This document shows positions 54,067 to 61,599 of a DNA stretch of 64,000 bases, in pieces (within the stretch, counting starts at the first letter, position 1; each line of letters starts with the position of its first letter). The notes below the pieces were generated by a model. It was not told the origin of the DNA and made no database searches. It saw only the letters and a program-made list of their open reading frames with translations. Source of the DNA: DASTSN01 sp035760665 (lineage in GTDB: Bacteria; Bacteroidota; Bacteroidia; Chitinophagales; Chitinophagaceae). The DNA lies in assembly GCA_035760665.1 (NCBI GenBank), contig DASTSN010000071.1, positions 33,649-97,648 on the forward strand, in the 5' to 3' direction. The position numbers and the translations under genes are program-made.

Positions 54067-54792
54067 TTATCGGTTCATTTTTTGGGCTATTGATATAACT
54101 GATAAGCCCATTTTCTTCATCAGTAAGCTATCTAAAAATTTAGAAGTGGGAACAAGTTTGTCAAAAAAGTTCATTTCTTTTTTCGGCACAGTTTCCAGTC
54201 TTAATAATTTGCCATAAAGCCAGGCAATAATTCCAATTGCGTTAAAATAAAAACTATTTTTTAAAGTAGTACCATTATCTGAAAGTAACTTGTTGAGTGA
54301 CTTTTTTGTGTATCGTTTAACATGATGTAATGCCTTATCCATACGTGAGTATAAAATGGGGTATGCTGGTACTAAGATGATTAATGTTCCACCAGGCTTA
54401 AGAAGATAAAGGCTGTTTTTGACAGCCAGGTTGTCGTCCTGTAAATGTTCCAGGACATTCAAATAAAAGACAGTATTGAAAGATTCTTTTAATGATGCAT
54501 ATTCCAATTGAAAGTTTTTATGCTGTAGGTCAATCTGCATAATCCCTTGGAGGTTGCGAAATCTGCTAAATTGCTGGTGTAGAATATGTGTATACACCGG
54601 ATCAATATCGGACAATGTAATATGGTAGTTATGTTCAAGAAAATACCGGGATAAATTACCTATACCACTACCAATTTCAAGGATATTCCCAGCAGCAAAA
54701 GGTGCTATCGATTCAAACATCCAGCGATTGAATCGATCGGCATGCGCAATGACTTGCAGAGATTTGTAACCAATATTGTCAGCGGGATTCAC
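54067..54792 (-). CDS. class I SAM-dependent methyltransferase
   Basis: The frame from GTG 54792 gives 241 residues. SAM motif I is ILEIGSGIGNLS, followed by ITLSDID (motif II) and FNTVFYLNVLEHLQDD (post-motif). The segment LKPGGTLIILVPAYP matches the class. The start is placed at 54792, 8 nt after the GT2 stop, because it matches the usual start just before DRFNRWMFES. A longer frame from ATG 54855 or 54957 would overlap the GT2 gene. The target is probably a sugar, lipid or glycan-precursor. It precedes the truncated membrane gene by 7 nt. Confidence 0.8.
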   Translation of the reverse strand: MNPADNIGYKSLQVIAHADRFNRWMFESIAPFAAGNILEIGSGIGNLSRYFLEHNYHITLSDIDPVYTHILHQQFSRFRNLQGIMQIDLQHKNFQLEYASLKESFNTVFYLNVLEHLQDDNLAVKNSLYLLKPGGTLIILVPAYPILYSRMDKALHHVKRYTKKSLNKLLSDNGTTLKNSFYFNAIGIIAWLYGKLLRLETVPKKEMNFFDKLVPTSKFLDSLLMKKMGLSVISIAQKMNR

Positions 54793-54799
54793 AAATAAG

Positions 54800-55537
54800 T
54801 TATTTTTTTTGAAAGATATTATACTTAATAATGCAATACAAAGCTCGGATACCATCCCCCCAGCTGATTTTTTTTCCTTCGGCAAAATTCCTCCCATAAT
54901 AGGATATACCAACTTCAACAATCCGGGTATTTTTTTGATGGCCCAGCTTTGCGACAATTTCAGGGTCTATTCCAAAACGGTTTTCCCGTAATGTAATTCC
55001 CAGCAAAATTTCCTTGCGGTACATTTTATAACAGGTGTGTATATCTGTCAGGTTTTGTTGTGTCAAAATATTTGAGAGAAATGTATAAACTTTATTAACA
55101 ATTTTATGCAGGATAAAAGGGCCCCTGTGCGGGCCGCTTCCGCGAAATCTAGAGCCAAATACAGCGTCTGCCCGACCCTCTATAATTGGTTGTAGCATTA
55201 AGTTAAAATCATTTGGATCATACTCAAGGTCGGCATCCTGCACGACTATGATATCACCGGTAGCCCGCGGCAAGGCGCTTTTGATGCAGGCTCCTTTACC
55301 TTTATTTGAGGGGTGTTCAATTGATTTAACACAACACCCCGCATGGCTTGCTATAAAATTGTCAATTTCTTTCTGAGTCTGGTCTGTGGAGCCATCGTTG
55401 ATAATGATGATTTCCTTCTCAATATCATAGCAAAGAGGTACGTCGAGCACTCTTTGTAATACCCGCCAGACATATTGCTCTTCGTTGTAGCAGGGAATAA
55501 GTATGGATAATTTTTTCAATACAAAGCTGGTTTGCAC
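54800..55537 (-). CDS. GT2-family glycosyltransferase (dolichyl-phosphate mannose synthase-like)
   Basis: The 245-residue protein has the GT-A fold of dolichol- or undecaprenol-phosphate sugar synthases. Motifs are LSILIPCYNEEQYVWRVL, IIIINDGSTDQTQ, the DxD-type VVQDADLEYDP, and SRFRGSGPHRG. It probably moves a sugar from a nucleotide to an undecaprenyl-phosphate lipid. The start is a GTG at 55537. The neighbouring methyltransferase begins 8 nt after its stop. It belongs to the surface-glycan operon, 11 nt after the acyltransferase stop. Confidence 0.9.
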   Translation of the reverse strand: MQTSFVLKKLSILIPCYNEEQYVWRVLQRVLDVPLCYDIEKEIIIINDGSTDQTQKEIDNFIASHAGCCVKSIEHPSNKGKGACIKSALPRATGDIIVVQDADLEYDPNDFNLMLQPIIEGRADAVFGSRFRGSGPHRGPFILHKIVNKVYTFLSNILTQQNLTDIHTCYKMYRKEILLGITLRENRFGIDPEIVAKLGHQKNTRIVEVGISYYGRNFAEGKKISWGDGIRALYCIIKYNIFQKK

Positions 55538-55548
55538 AAATCAAAAAG

Positions 55549-56643
55549 TTAGCTAAAATGCGCTTTTATTTTTAAAAATGGCCTTTCGAAGTAATAAAAA
55601 CTTAGTATACTGATCAGCAGGCCTAAGGTGGTTGTTATGACAGCACTGCTGAAGCGCAGAGTATTACCGTTCCAGCCCAGCCAATGCTGCAAATGATTTT
55701 CGAGGAGTGGTGTAAGAAGATAATAAACCGGCCAGAAGAAAATATAAAATCCATACGACACTTTGCCTAGAAATTTTAAAGGGCCTTTTCCAAAAATCAT
55801 TTGTATGATTTTATTTTGACCGGTAATCGCTTCATATACCAGCAGGGCAAACATAATGGCAAAAGTGGTATAGCCTACAAAAGCAAAATAAGGAAAAGAA
55901 AAAGTATGTGTACTGTTCAGGAAATAAAATAAAAAATTAAGACCCGACAGTGAAAGAACAATATGTGCTGTGTACCTGCGGATAAAGTCATATTGCAGCG
56001 ACTTGACGATAGCCAGAATAGCCCCTACACAAATACCGTCAATCCGGGTAAATATATAAGCATTGAAATTTGAAATATTCGTGAAGTGGAAAAACCATAG
56101 CAGAATCCTGGCAAGTACGATAAGTATCAGCACAGTTGAAATACATCTCAGCAGAACAACCGGTTTTTTTATCCAGAGAATCAGTAGCGGCCATACAATA
56201 TAAAATTGTTCTTCCACGGCAAGAGACCAAAGATGGATCAACAGCGTGGAATCTTTCAGCGGGTGTACAATGTATAACCAGTTTTGAAGGTAAAACCAGA
56301 ACCATAACTGATGAGAGGTGAAATAAACGAGTTGTTCCTTAAACAAGCCAAAGGCAGGAAGAATCAGAAAACAAGTGAACAACAATAAATAATAGAGTGG
56401 AAAAATGCGCAATATCCTTCTGCCATAAAAATTGCGCAGGTAGTGGGGCCCGTTTACTGTGGCTAAAAGTATTTCAGTGATTAAAAACCCTGATAAAACA
56501 AAGAACAGGTCTACACCCAGCCAGCCAAAACTAAAATACCGGATAAAGTCAAAGTTGTGAAACCCTACAACCAGCAAAATCGCTAGTCCGCGCAAGCCAT
56601 CCAAGGCAGGGTAGTAAGGCCTGTTGGGGTTTATGGGCATCAT
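55549..56643 (-). CDS. acyltransferase 3 (OafA/YrhL-type) membrane protein
   Basis: A 364-residue multi-span protein of the acyltransferase 3 family, which acetylates sugars of surface glycans using cytoplasmic acyl-CoA. The start has PALDGLRGLAILLVVGFHNFDFIR with the catalytic His, and the GWLGVDLFFVLSGFLITEIL block. The RILRIFPLYYLLL and WSLAVEEQFYIVWPL motifs further match the family. About ten helices are visible. It forms the 5' end of the GT2/methyltransferase operon, 19 nt after ribE. Confidence 0.92.
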   Translation of the reverse strand: MMPINPNRPYYPALDGLRGLAILLVVGFHNFDFIRYFSFGWLGVDLFFVLSGFLITEILLATVNGPHYLRNFYGRRILRIFPLYYLLLFTCFLILPAFGLFKEQLVYFTSHQLWFWFYLQNWLYIVHPLKDSTLLIHLWSLAVEEQFYIVWPLLILWIKKPVVLLRCISTVLILIVLARILLWFFHFTNISNFNAYIFTRIDGICVGAILAIVKSLQYDFIRRYTAHIVLSLSGLNFLFYFLNSTHTFSFPYFAFVGYTTFAIMFALLVYEAITGQNKIIQMIFGKGPLKFLGKVSYGFYIFFWPVYYLLTPLLENHLQHWLGWNGNTLRFSSAVITTTLGLLISILSFYYFERPFLKIKAHFS

Positions 56644-56662
56644 TGCAGGAGAAAGAAATGAG

Positions 56663-57259
56663 TTAGATAGTTTCTTCCAAAAGTAGCTTTCTCATTACAT
56701 ATTTCCCAATTACATCGAATTCGAGATTTACCTGGTCGCCTTCTTTTAAGTGGCTGATGTTGGTATGCTCGTACGTGAAAGGGATAATGGCCACACTGAA
56801 ATGCTTCTTTTTAACCTGAAAGGCCGTGAGGGAAATACCATTGACACAAATCGACCCTTTTTCGATTAGCAGTGCTGCAAATTTTTTGGGGAATTCAAAT
56901 GTGAATTCCCAGCTACCCTCTTTTTGTTGTATGCCAGTGCAAACAGCGGTACAGTCAACATGTCCCTGCACCAGGTGGCCATCCAGCCTTCCGTTGAGGG
57001 TCATACATCTTTCGAGGTTTACCAGTGTGCCCGGCTGCCAGGCACCAAGATTTGTTTTGGACAGCGTCTCTTCGATGGCTGTTACCCGATGACTGTTGCC
57101 CGAAACTTCTTCCACAGTCAGGCATACGCCGTTATGCGATACGCTCTGGTCTGCTTTAAAACCGGCTGATAGGGGAGATTCAATCCAAAATGTCTTATTT
57201 GTGCCGTTGGCGGTAATTTCTTTTACAAGGCCTGTAGCTTCAATAATACCGGTAAACAT
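56663..57259 (-). CDS. ribE: riboflavin synthase alpha chain
   Basis: The 198-residue enzyme joins two 6,7-dimethyl-8-ribityllumazine molecules into riboflavin. Two lumazine-binding repeats are visible, each with MFTGIIEATG / LNGRLDGHLVQGHVDC, and the second half with EKGSICVNGISLTA. The start at ATG 57259 (MFTGIIE) is the conserved one; the frame extends upstream without conservation. It starts the minus-strand run that continues into the acyltransferase. Confidence 0.95.
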   Translation of the reverse strand: MFTGIIEATGLVKEITANGTNKTFWIESPLSAGFKADQSVSHNGVCLTVEEVSGNSHRVTAIEETLSKTNLGAWQPGTLVNLERCMTLNGRLDGHLVQGHVDCTAVCTGIQQKEGSWEFTFEFPKKFAALLIEKGSICVNGISLTAFQVKKKHFSVAIIPFTYEHTNISHLKEGDQVNLEFDVIGKYVMRKLLLEETI

Positions 57260-57376
57260 TCTGCAAATCTCAACCAGCCCCGGGCAAATTCCAAATCTCT
57301 TTCTAACAACTTTAGCCCGGGCCAGCCCCGGTTTTTTGGAGCAGGCAGGCAAGGAAGGCGAGATTTTGCCCTGCTC

Positions 57377-57408
57377 TTGTGTTTTTTTGAAACTTTTTTT
57401 TACCTTTG
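57377..57408 (+). promoter_or_regulatory. promoter of rpsU
   Basis: TTG (57377-57379), 21-nt spacer, then TACCTTTG (57401-57408) followed by C. The spacing and -7 sequence are identical to the rplK promoter in this window, and the start codon lies 34 nt downstream. Confidence 0.75.
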
Positions 57409-57441
57409 CTCTCCCAAAGAATTAAAAGGGGGTATTTAATT

Positions 57442-57639
57442 ATGCTTATTATCGATTCCAAAGATTGCGAAAACATTGACAAGGCGCTAAAAAAGTACAA
57501 GAAGAAATTTGAGAAATCAAAAATCCTTTTACAATTACGTGAGCGCCAGTCTTACACAAAGCCTTCGGTTAAAAGAAGGGGTGAAGTGTTGAAAGCAATC
57601 TACAAGCAAAAGATTGCCAGCGGAAAGATTGAACTGTAA
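57442..57639 (+). CDS. rpsU: 30S ribosomal protein S21
   Basis: A 65-residue basic protein matching S21 (ends SGKIEL; DKALKKYKKKFEKSKIL in the middle; RRGEVLKAIY near the end). S21 binds 16S rRNA near the anti-Shine-Dalgarno region and helps start translation. ATG 57442 is preferred, as it gives the standard S21 length; an in-frame ATG at 57406 would lie within the promoter. The run of GGGGG lies 11 nt upstream. A terminator follows 25 nt after the stop. Confidence 0.95.
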   Translation: MLIIDSKDCENIDKALKKYKKKFEKSKILLQLRERQSYTKPSVKRRGEVLKAIYKQKIASGKIEL

Positions 57640-57664
57640 GAGAGCCCTTTTTACAGATAATTAC

Positions 57665-57706
57665 GAATAGCTGCAAAGTTTTATAGCTTTGTAGCTATTC
57701 TTTTTT
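57665..57706 (+). terminator. rpsU terminator ending at the xerC start codon
   Basis: GAATAGCTGCAAAG (57665-57678) pairs with CTTTGTAGCTATTC (57687-57700) in a 14-bp stem with one G-T pair, then TTTTTT (57701-57706). The T tract touches the ATG of xerC at 57707. Confidence 0.85.
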
Positions 57707-58612
57707 ATGCAATTACCCCATCGGCCCGGGCTGCAGTCTTTCCTGGATTACCTGCAATTTGAAAAAAGGTATTCCGTCCATACCGTTCGTTCCTATCACG
57801 ACGACCTGGTTCAGTTTTTTAATTACCTCGAAAAACAGTTTGGGAACAAAATAGCACTACCAGAAATTACGCATACCTATATTCGGAGCTGGCTTGCCGA
57901 TTTGAAGGAACAGGAAATGTCTTCTAAATCAATCAACCGCAAAATTTCTACTCTGAAATCATTTTTTAAATATCATTTAAAAAATGGAACAGTTGACCAG
58001 TCGCCAATGGGAAAAATCATTTCCCCAAAAATCTCGAAACGGCTTCCTGTATTTATTAATGAAGAAGATACCGGCACGCTCCTGAACCTACTGTCAACAA
58101 ACACAGAAGACTGGAAAAGCCTGAATGCTTCCCTGCTTGTTTTACTGTTTTATGCCACCGGTATGCGGCTTAGTGAGCTTATCAACCTGAAGGAAAGCCA
58201 TATTGATTTTTCACGCAGGCAGGTCAAAGTTTTAGGAAAAGGCAATAAAGAGCGGATCATTCCTGTCAGCCCGGAGGTCCTGCAATCAGTACGGGATTAT
58301 ATTCAGGATAAAAAAAAGGAATTTGAAGCACCCGCCGACAGCCTACTTGTAACCGAAAAGGGCAAAAAAATATACCCCAAGTATGCATACCTGCTGGTCA
58401 GGGATACGTTGAAAGAAATAAAAACACTCCAAAAGAAAAGTCCGCATATACTGCGGCACACATTTGCCACCCATCTTTCTAATGGGGGAGCAGACCTGAA
58501 TGCAATAAAAGAATTGCTTGGCCACAGCAGCCTGGCCGCCACACAAATTTATACGCACACGAGCATCGAGAAGCTAAAAGATATTCATAAAAAAGCTCAT
58601 CCGCGTGGTTGA
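57707..58612 (+). CDS. xerC: XerC/XerD-type tyrosine recombinase
   Basis: A 301-residue tyrosine recombinase with an N-terminal SAM-like core-binding domain (RPGLQSFLDYLQFEKRYSVHTVRSY) and the catalytic domain. The active residues are seen: Arg in ATGMRLSEL, Lys in VLGKGNKE, His-x-x-Arg in HILRHTFATH, His in LGHSSLAATQIY, and the Tyr in QIYTH. The role is likely resolution of chromosome dimers at dif. It lies between rpsU and raiA, with no phage genes around, so a housekeeping Xer protein is more likely than an integrase. The start follows the rpsU terminator directly. Confidence 0.92.
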   Translation: MQLPHRPGLQSFLDYLQFEKRYSVHTVRSYHDDLVQFFNYLEKQFGNKIALPEITHTYIRSWLADLKEQEMSSKSINRKISTLKSFFKYHLKNGTVDQSPMGKIISPKISKRLPVFINEEDTGTLLNLLSTNTEDWKSLNASLLVLLFYATGMRLSELINLKESHIDFSRRQVKVLGKGNKERIIPVSPEVLQSVRDYIQDKKKEFEAPADSLLVTEKGKKIYPKYAYLLVRDTLKEIKTLQKKSPHILRHTFATHLSNGGADLNAIKELLGHSSLAATQIYTHTSIEKLKDIHKKAHPRG

Positions 58613-58776
58613 TTTTGGTCAGCCCGGAAGCCCCAAATTTTAGCTTTTTTTATTTGGAAAAACTTCCTTGAAAGCTTAACTTCATTATTCAACAAAACCA
58701 CGAACCATGCAATAAAAAAACACCCTTTTCCTCAGCTCTTTTATTTATTGTTTTACAGTTTAAAAATGCGATTGTT

Positions 58777-59076
58777 ATGAACGTAAACATTCAGACTGTT
58801 CGTTTTGATGCGGACACCAAATTGGTTGATTACATTAATCAAAAATTGCCAAAATTAAACACCTTCCACGACCGCATCATTAAAGTAGATGTGTTTCTGA
58901 AACTCGATAATGTGGTTCATACGATTAAAGACAAAATCGCGGAAATCAGAGTACACGTACCCCGGCATCAATTTTTTGTAAAAGCCAGCAGTAAGTCTTT
59001 TGAGGGTTCATTTGATGATGCGCTTGAATCACTCATTAGCCAGATAAAAAGAAAAAAACAAAAACAAGCAGCGTAA
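58777..59076 (+). CDS. raiA: HPF/RaiA-family ribosome hibernation factor (short form)
   Basis: A 99-residue protein of the HPF/RaiA fold, beginning MNVNIQTVRFDADTKL. The DRIIKVDVFLKLDN and EIRVHVPRHQFFVKA strands are typical, and the end has DDALESLISQIKRKKQKQ. Short HPF binds the 30S subunit and helps form inactive 70S or 100S particles in stationary phase. It lies 164 nt after xerC and is followed by a terminator, just before the tRNA-tuf cluster. Confidence 0.92.
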   Translation: MNVNIQTVRFDADTKLVDYINQKLPKLNTFHDRIIKVDVFLKLDNVVHTIKDKIAEIRVHVPRHQFFVKASSKSFEGSFDDALESLISQIKRKKQKQAA

Positions 59077-59084
59077 AAATTTTT

Positions 59085-59111
59085 AAAGACCTTCCCCGGA
59101 AGGTCTTTTTT
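59085..59111 (+). terminator. raiA terminator
   Basis: AAGACCTTC (59086-59094) and GAAGGTCTT (59099-59107), with a 4-nt loop, and then TTTTTG. It stands 9 nt after the raiA stop. Confidence 0.88.
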
Positions 59112-59147
59112 GTTTCTGATTTTCAGCAGAAAAAAATCTCTAAAAAG

Positions 59148-59177
59148 TTTTTCAAATGCCAAATTCCTTTACCTTTG
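59148..59177 (+). promoter_or_regulatory. promoter of the tRNA-tuf cluster
   Basis: TACCTTTGCC (59170-59179) matches the strong -7 box used by rpsU and rplK. The -33 region is TTT rather than TTG at 59148-59150. It precedes tRNA-Thr by 87 nt. Confidence 0.6.
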
Positions 59178-59264
59178 CCTTCCCAAAAATTGGGGGGTGA
59201 TTTTCCATTGCCTGTTGCAGCGGCATCTTAGCAACGGAAAATACAAATTGTTCTTACTATCAAT

Positions 59265-59337
59265 GCCACTTTAGCTCAGCCGGTAGAGCAACTGATTTGT
59301 AATCAGTAGGTCGTTGGTTCGATTCCGACAAGTGGCT
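59265..59337 (+). tRNA. tRNA-Thr(TGT)
   Basis: Acceptor GCCACTT/AAGTGGC, anticodon arm ACTGA-TTTGTAA-TCAGT (anticodon TGT), T arm with GTTCGATTC. 73 nt including discriminator T. First of four clustered tRNAs. Confidence 0.95.
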
Positions 59338-59356
59338 CAGGAAAATAAATTCCTAC

Positions 59357-59439
59357 GGGCAAGTAGCCAAGTGGCCAACGGCAACAGACTGTAAATCTGT
59401 CCTCTTCGGAGTTCGGTGGTTCGAATCCATCCTTGCCCA
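59357..59439 (+). tRNA. tRNA-Tyr(GTA)
   Basis: An 83-nt class II tRNA: acceptor GGGCAAG/CTTGCCC, anticodon arm ACAGA-CTGTAAA-TCTGT (anticodon GTA), a long variable arm (CCTCTTCGGAG), and T loop TTCGAATCC. Discriminator A. Confidence 0.95.
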
Positions 59440-59456
59440 CAGTTCTTTGTACTGTT

Positions 59457-59535
59457 TAACAGGTTGAAACGTTTAATAAGCTTCAAAGGTTTTATGATAA
59501 ATCTTTACGCTTCTTAACTGATAAACCTTTTAGGC
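59457..59535. repeat. imperfect palindrome between tRNA-Tyr and tRNA-Gly
   Basis: The spacer contains AAAGGTTTTAT (59485-59495) and ATAAACCTTT (59521-59530), which pair with one bulge, and further self-similar words (GTTTAATAAGCTTCAAAG against AGTTAAGAAGCGTAAAG on the other strand). The whole could fold as a long interrupted hairpin. Confidence 0.5.
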
Positions 59536-59542
59536 ATTTCAT

Positions 59543-59615
59543 GCGGGAGTAGCTCATTTGGTAGAGCGATAGCCTTCCAAGCTATAGGTGGCGAGTTCGA
59601 GCCTCGTCTCCCGCT
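59543..59615 (+). tRNA. tRNA-Gly(TCC)
   Basis: Acceptor GCGGGAG/CTCCCGC, anticodon arm ATAGC-CTTCCAA-GCTAT (anticodon TCC), T arm GCGAG-TTCGAGC-CTCGT. 73 nt with discriminator T. Confidence 0.95.
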
Positions 59616-59623
59616 CTCAGGTA

Positions 59624-59696
59624 TTAGTCAAAAAAGTCAAATTGGTCAAATAGGTAAAATATTTGACTCCTTTGACCCACTGACTTCAATGACTAA
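59624..59696. repeat. iterated GTCAAA repeat in a long imperfect palindrome between tRNA-Gly and tRNA-Thr
   Basis: The left half carries TTAGTCA, AAAGTCAAA and GGTCAAATA. The right half carries TATTTGACT, TTTGACC, ACTGACTT and ATGACTAA, the complements in reverse order. The outer arms TTAGTCA (59624-59630) and TGACTAA (59690-59696) pair exactly. It has direct-repeat and inverted-repeat character. Confidence 0.6.
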
Positions 59697-59701
59697 AACA
59701 A

Positions 59702-59773
<72 letters not shown>

Positions 59774-59780
59774 CTCAGTC

Positions 59781-59812
59781 GAGTTTTCGGGCTGCCGGCG
59801 GGTGGAAAACTC
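59781..59812 (+). other. hairpin in the tuf leader
   Basis: GAGTTTTC (59781-59788) and GAAAACTC (59805-59812) form an exact 8-bp stem with a G/C-rich 16-nt loop, starting 7 nt after the tRNA-Thr 3' end. It has no T tract. It may mark the tRNA/mRNA processing border rather than terminate. Two CTCTTG...ACTGG repeats follow within 40 nt. Confidence 0.4.
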
Positions 59813-59953
59813 TTGTAACTGGCTCTTGATGTGAACTGGGTTCTGAGTGAATAGGTAAACAAACGCTGTATGTTTTTTCCGGGCGGTACCGGGAAATGTA
59901 TACATAAATAAGAAAACAATAATTGCTAAAACCGCAACTAAAAACCGATAACA

Positions 59954-61141
59954 ATGTCAAAAGAGACCTTTAAGAGGGACAAACCCCACGTTAACGTAGG
60001 TACCATTGGCCATATTGACCACGGTAAGACTACCTTGACTGCCGCTATCACTACCATTCTGGCAAAGAAAGGTATGGCAGAAGCTAGAAAGTATGATGAA
60101 ATTGATGCTGCGCCTGAAGAAAAAGAGCGTGGTATTACCATTAATACTGCTCACGTAGAGTACCAGACAGCCTCTCGTCACTATGCTCACGTTGATTGCC
60201 CTGGTCACGCTGACTATGTAAAAAATATGATTACGGGTGCTGCCCAGATGGACGGTGCTATCCTGGTGGTAGCCGCCACAGACGGTCCCATGCCCCAAAC
60301 AAAAGAACACATCCTGCTGGCCCGCCAGGTAGGCGTACCCCGCATGGTGGTATTCATGAATAAAGTAGACCTGGTAGATGATCCGGAACTGCTGGAACTG
60401 GTAGAAATGGAAATCCGCGATCTGCTGACTTTCTACGGTTTTGACGGTGACAATACACCTATCATTAAAGGATCTGCTACTGGTGCTTTAGCCGGTGAAG
60501 ACAAATGGGTAAAAGCCGTTGAAGAACTGATGGATGCAGTTGACAGCTACATTCCGCTGCCGCCCCGTCCAGTTGATCAGCCATTCCTGATGTCAGTGGA
60601 AGACGTGTTTTCTATCACTGGTCGTGGTACTGTTGCTACCGGTCGTATCGAAAGAGGTCGTATCAAAGTTGGCGAACCTGTAGAGATTGTAGGATTAGTG
60701 GAACAGCCGCTCAATTCTACAGTAACAGGTGTGGAAATGTTCCGCAAACTCCTCGACGAAGGTGAAGCAGGTGATAACGCCGGTTTGCTGCTCCGTGGTA
60801 TTGAAAAGAAAGATATCCGCCGCGGTATGGTAATTTGTAAGCCCGGTTCTATCACTCCCCACACAGAGTTTAAAGGAGAAGTATATGTACTGAGCAAAGA
60901 AGAAGGTGGCCGTCACACGCCGTTCTTCAATAAATATCGCCCTCAGTTCTACTTCCGTACTACCGACGTAACGGGTGAAGTAGAATTACCGGCAGGAACA
61001 GAAATGGTAATGCCTGGTGATAACACAGCATTAACCGTGAAACTGATCGCTCCGATCGCCATGGAAAAAGGTTTGAAATTCGCTATCCGCGAAGGTGGTC
61101 GTACAGTAGGTGCCGGTCAGGTGACAGAGATCATCAAATAA
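59954..61141 (+). CDS. tuf: translation elongation factor Tu
   Basis: A 395-residue EF-Tu. G1 GHIDHGKTTLT, switch I GITINTAHVEY, DCPGHADYVKNMI (G3), and NKVDLVD (G4) are present, and the C-terminal beta-barrels have the expected length. It carries aminoacyl-tRNA to the ribosome. The start MSKETFKRDKPHVN is typical of Bacteroidota. The gene lies in the conserved tRNA-tuf-tRNA-secE-nusG order. About 180 nt of leader separates it from tRNA-Thr. Confidence 0.98.
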   Translation: MSKETFKRDKPHVNVGTIGHIDHGKTTLTAAITTILAKKGMAEARKYDEIDAAPEEKERGITINTAHVEYQTASRHYAHVDCPGHADYVKNMITGAAQMDGAILVVAATDGPMPQTKEHILLARQVGVPRMVVFMNKVDLVDDPELLELVEMEIRDLLTFYGFDGDNTPIIKGSATGALAGEDKWVKAVEELMDAVDSYIPLPPRPVDQPFLMSVEDVFSITGRGTVATGRIERGRIKVGEPVEIVGLVEQPLNSTVTGVEMFRKLLDEGEAGDNAGLLLRGIEKKDIRRGMVICKPGSITPHTEFKGEVYVLSKEEGGRHTPFFNKYRPQFYFRTTDVTGEVELPAGTEMVMPGDNTALTVKLIAPIAMEKGLKFAIREGGRTVGAGQVTEIIK

Positions 61142-61252
61142 GCTTTTAGCCAATAGCTTTTAGCTGTTAGCCAAAAGGCTTTGTAAAAGATAAAATATAT
61201 ATCTTTACATAGTAAAACTAAAAGCTGTTAGCACCCTGCTAATAGCTTTTAG
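61141..61252. repeat. repeated TAGCTTTTAGC words and hairpin between tuf and tRNA-Trp
   Basis: The spacer holds four related words (AGCTTTTAGC, ATAGCTTTTAGCTGTTAGC, CTAAAAGCTGTTAGC, GCTAATAGCTTTTAG). The last two (61218-61232 and 61238-61252) pair as a 15-bp stem with a 5-nt loop and one G-T pair. A second small palindrome, AAAGAT...ATCTTT, sits between. Overall it resembles the palindromes between the other tRNAs. It could act as terminator or processing site. Confidence 0.6.
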
Positions 61253-61259
61253 CTTTCTT

Positions 61260-61330
61260 ACGGGCATAGTTCAATGGTAGAATAGCGGTCTCCAAAACCG
61301 TTGATCTTGGTTCGAATCCAGGTGCCCGTG
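61260..61330 (+). tRNA. tRNA-Trp(CCA)
   Basis: Acceptor ACGGGCA/TGCCCGT with discriminator G, as expected for Trp. Anticodon arm GCGGT-CTCCAAA-ACCGT gives anticodon CCA. The T arm holds GGTTCGAATCC. 71 nt, between tuf and secE. Confidence 0.95.
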
Positions 61331-61404
61331 CAGTTTTTAATTAGCTCAGCTTTTTGATTGATTACTGAGATACATCAACCGTAAGCGGCTTAATCAAATT
61401 AACA

Positions 61405-61596
61405 ATGAATAAAATTGTTCATTATTTCAAAGATTCCTATAAGGAATTAATGGAAAAAGTAACCTGGCCAACCTGGGCCGAACTTCAGCAATCCACGATG
61501 ATTGTACTGGCGGCAACTCTGCTCGTTACTGCATTAGTGGGGCTCATGGATTTTGCAGGCGGCAGCGTTTTAAAATTTATCTATAAACTGTTCTAA
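61405..61596 (+). CDS. secE: preprotein translocase subunit SecE
   Basis: A 63-residue one-helix form of SecE: a short amphipathic N-terminal part (YFKDSYKELMEKVTWPTWAELQQS) followed by one membrane helix (MIVLAATLLVTALVGLMDFAGG). SecE clamps SecY in the translocon. The VTWPTW motif is the family signature. It lies 3 nt before nusG, and both likely share a transcript with tRNA-Trp upstream. Confidence 0.95.
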   Translation: MNKIVHYFKDSYKELMEKVTWPTWAELQQSTMIVLAATLLVTALVGLMDFAGGSVLKFIYKLF

Positions 61597-61599
61597 CGC

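Noticed and set aside
57707..58612. Phage or integron integrase
   Set aside because: The gene is a standard Xer recombinase within a housekeeping gene block; no attachment sites, phage genes or cassette array are nearby.
59457..59696. CRISPR array in the repeat-rich tRNA spacers
   Set aside because: The repeats are short, imperfect and palindromic, with no constant-length spacers or cas genes.
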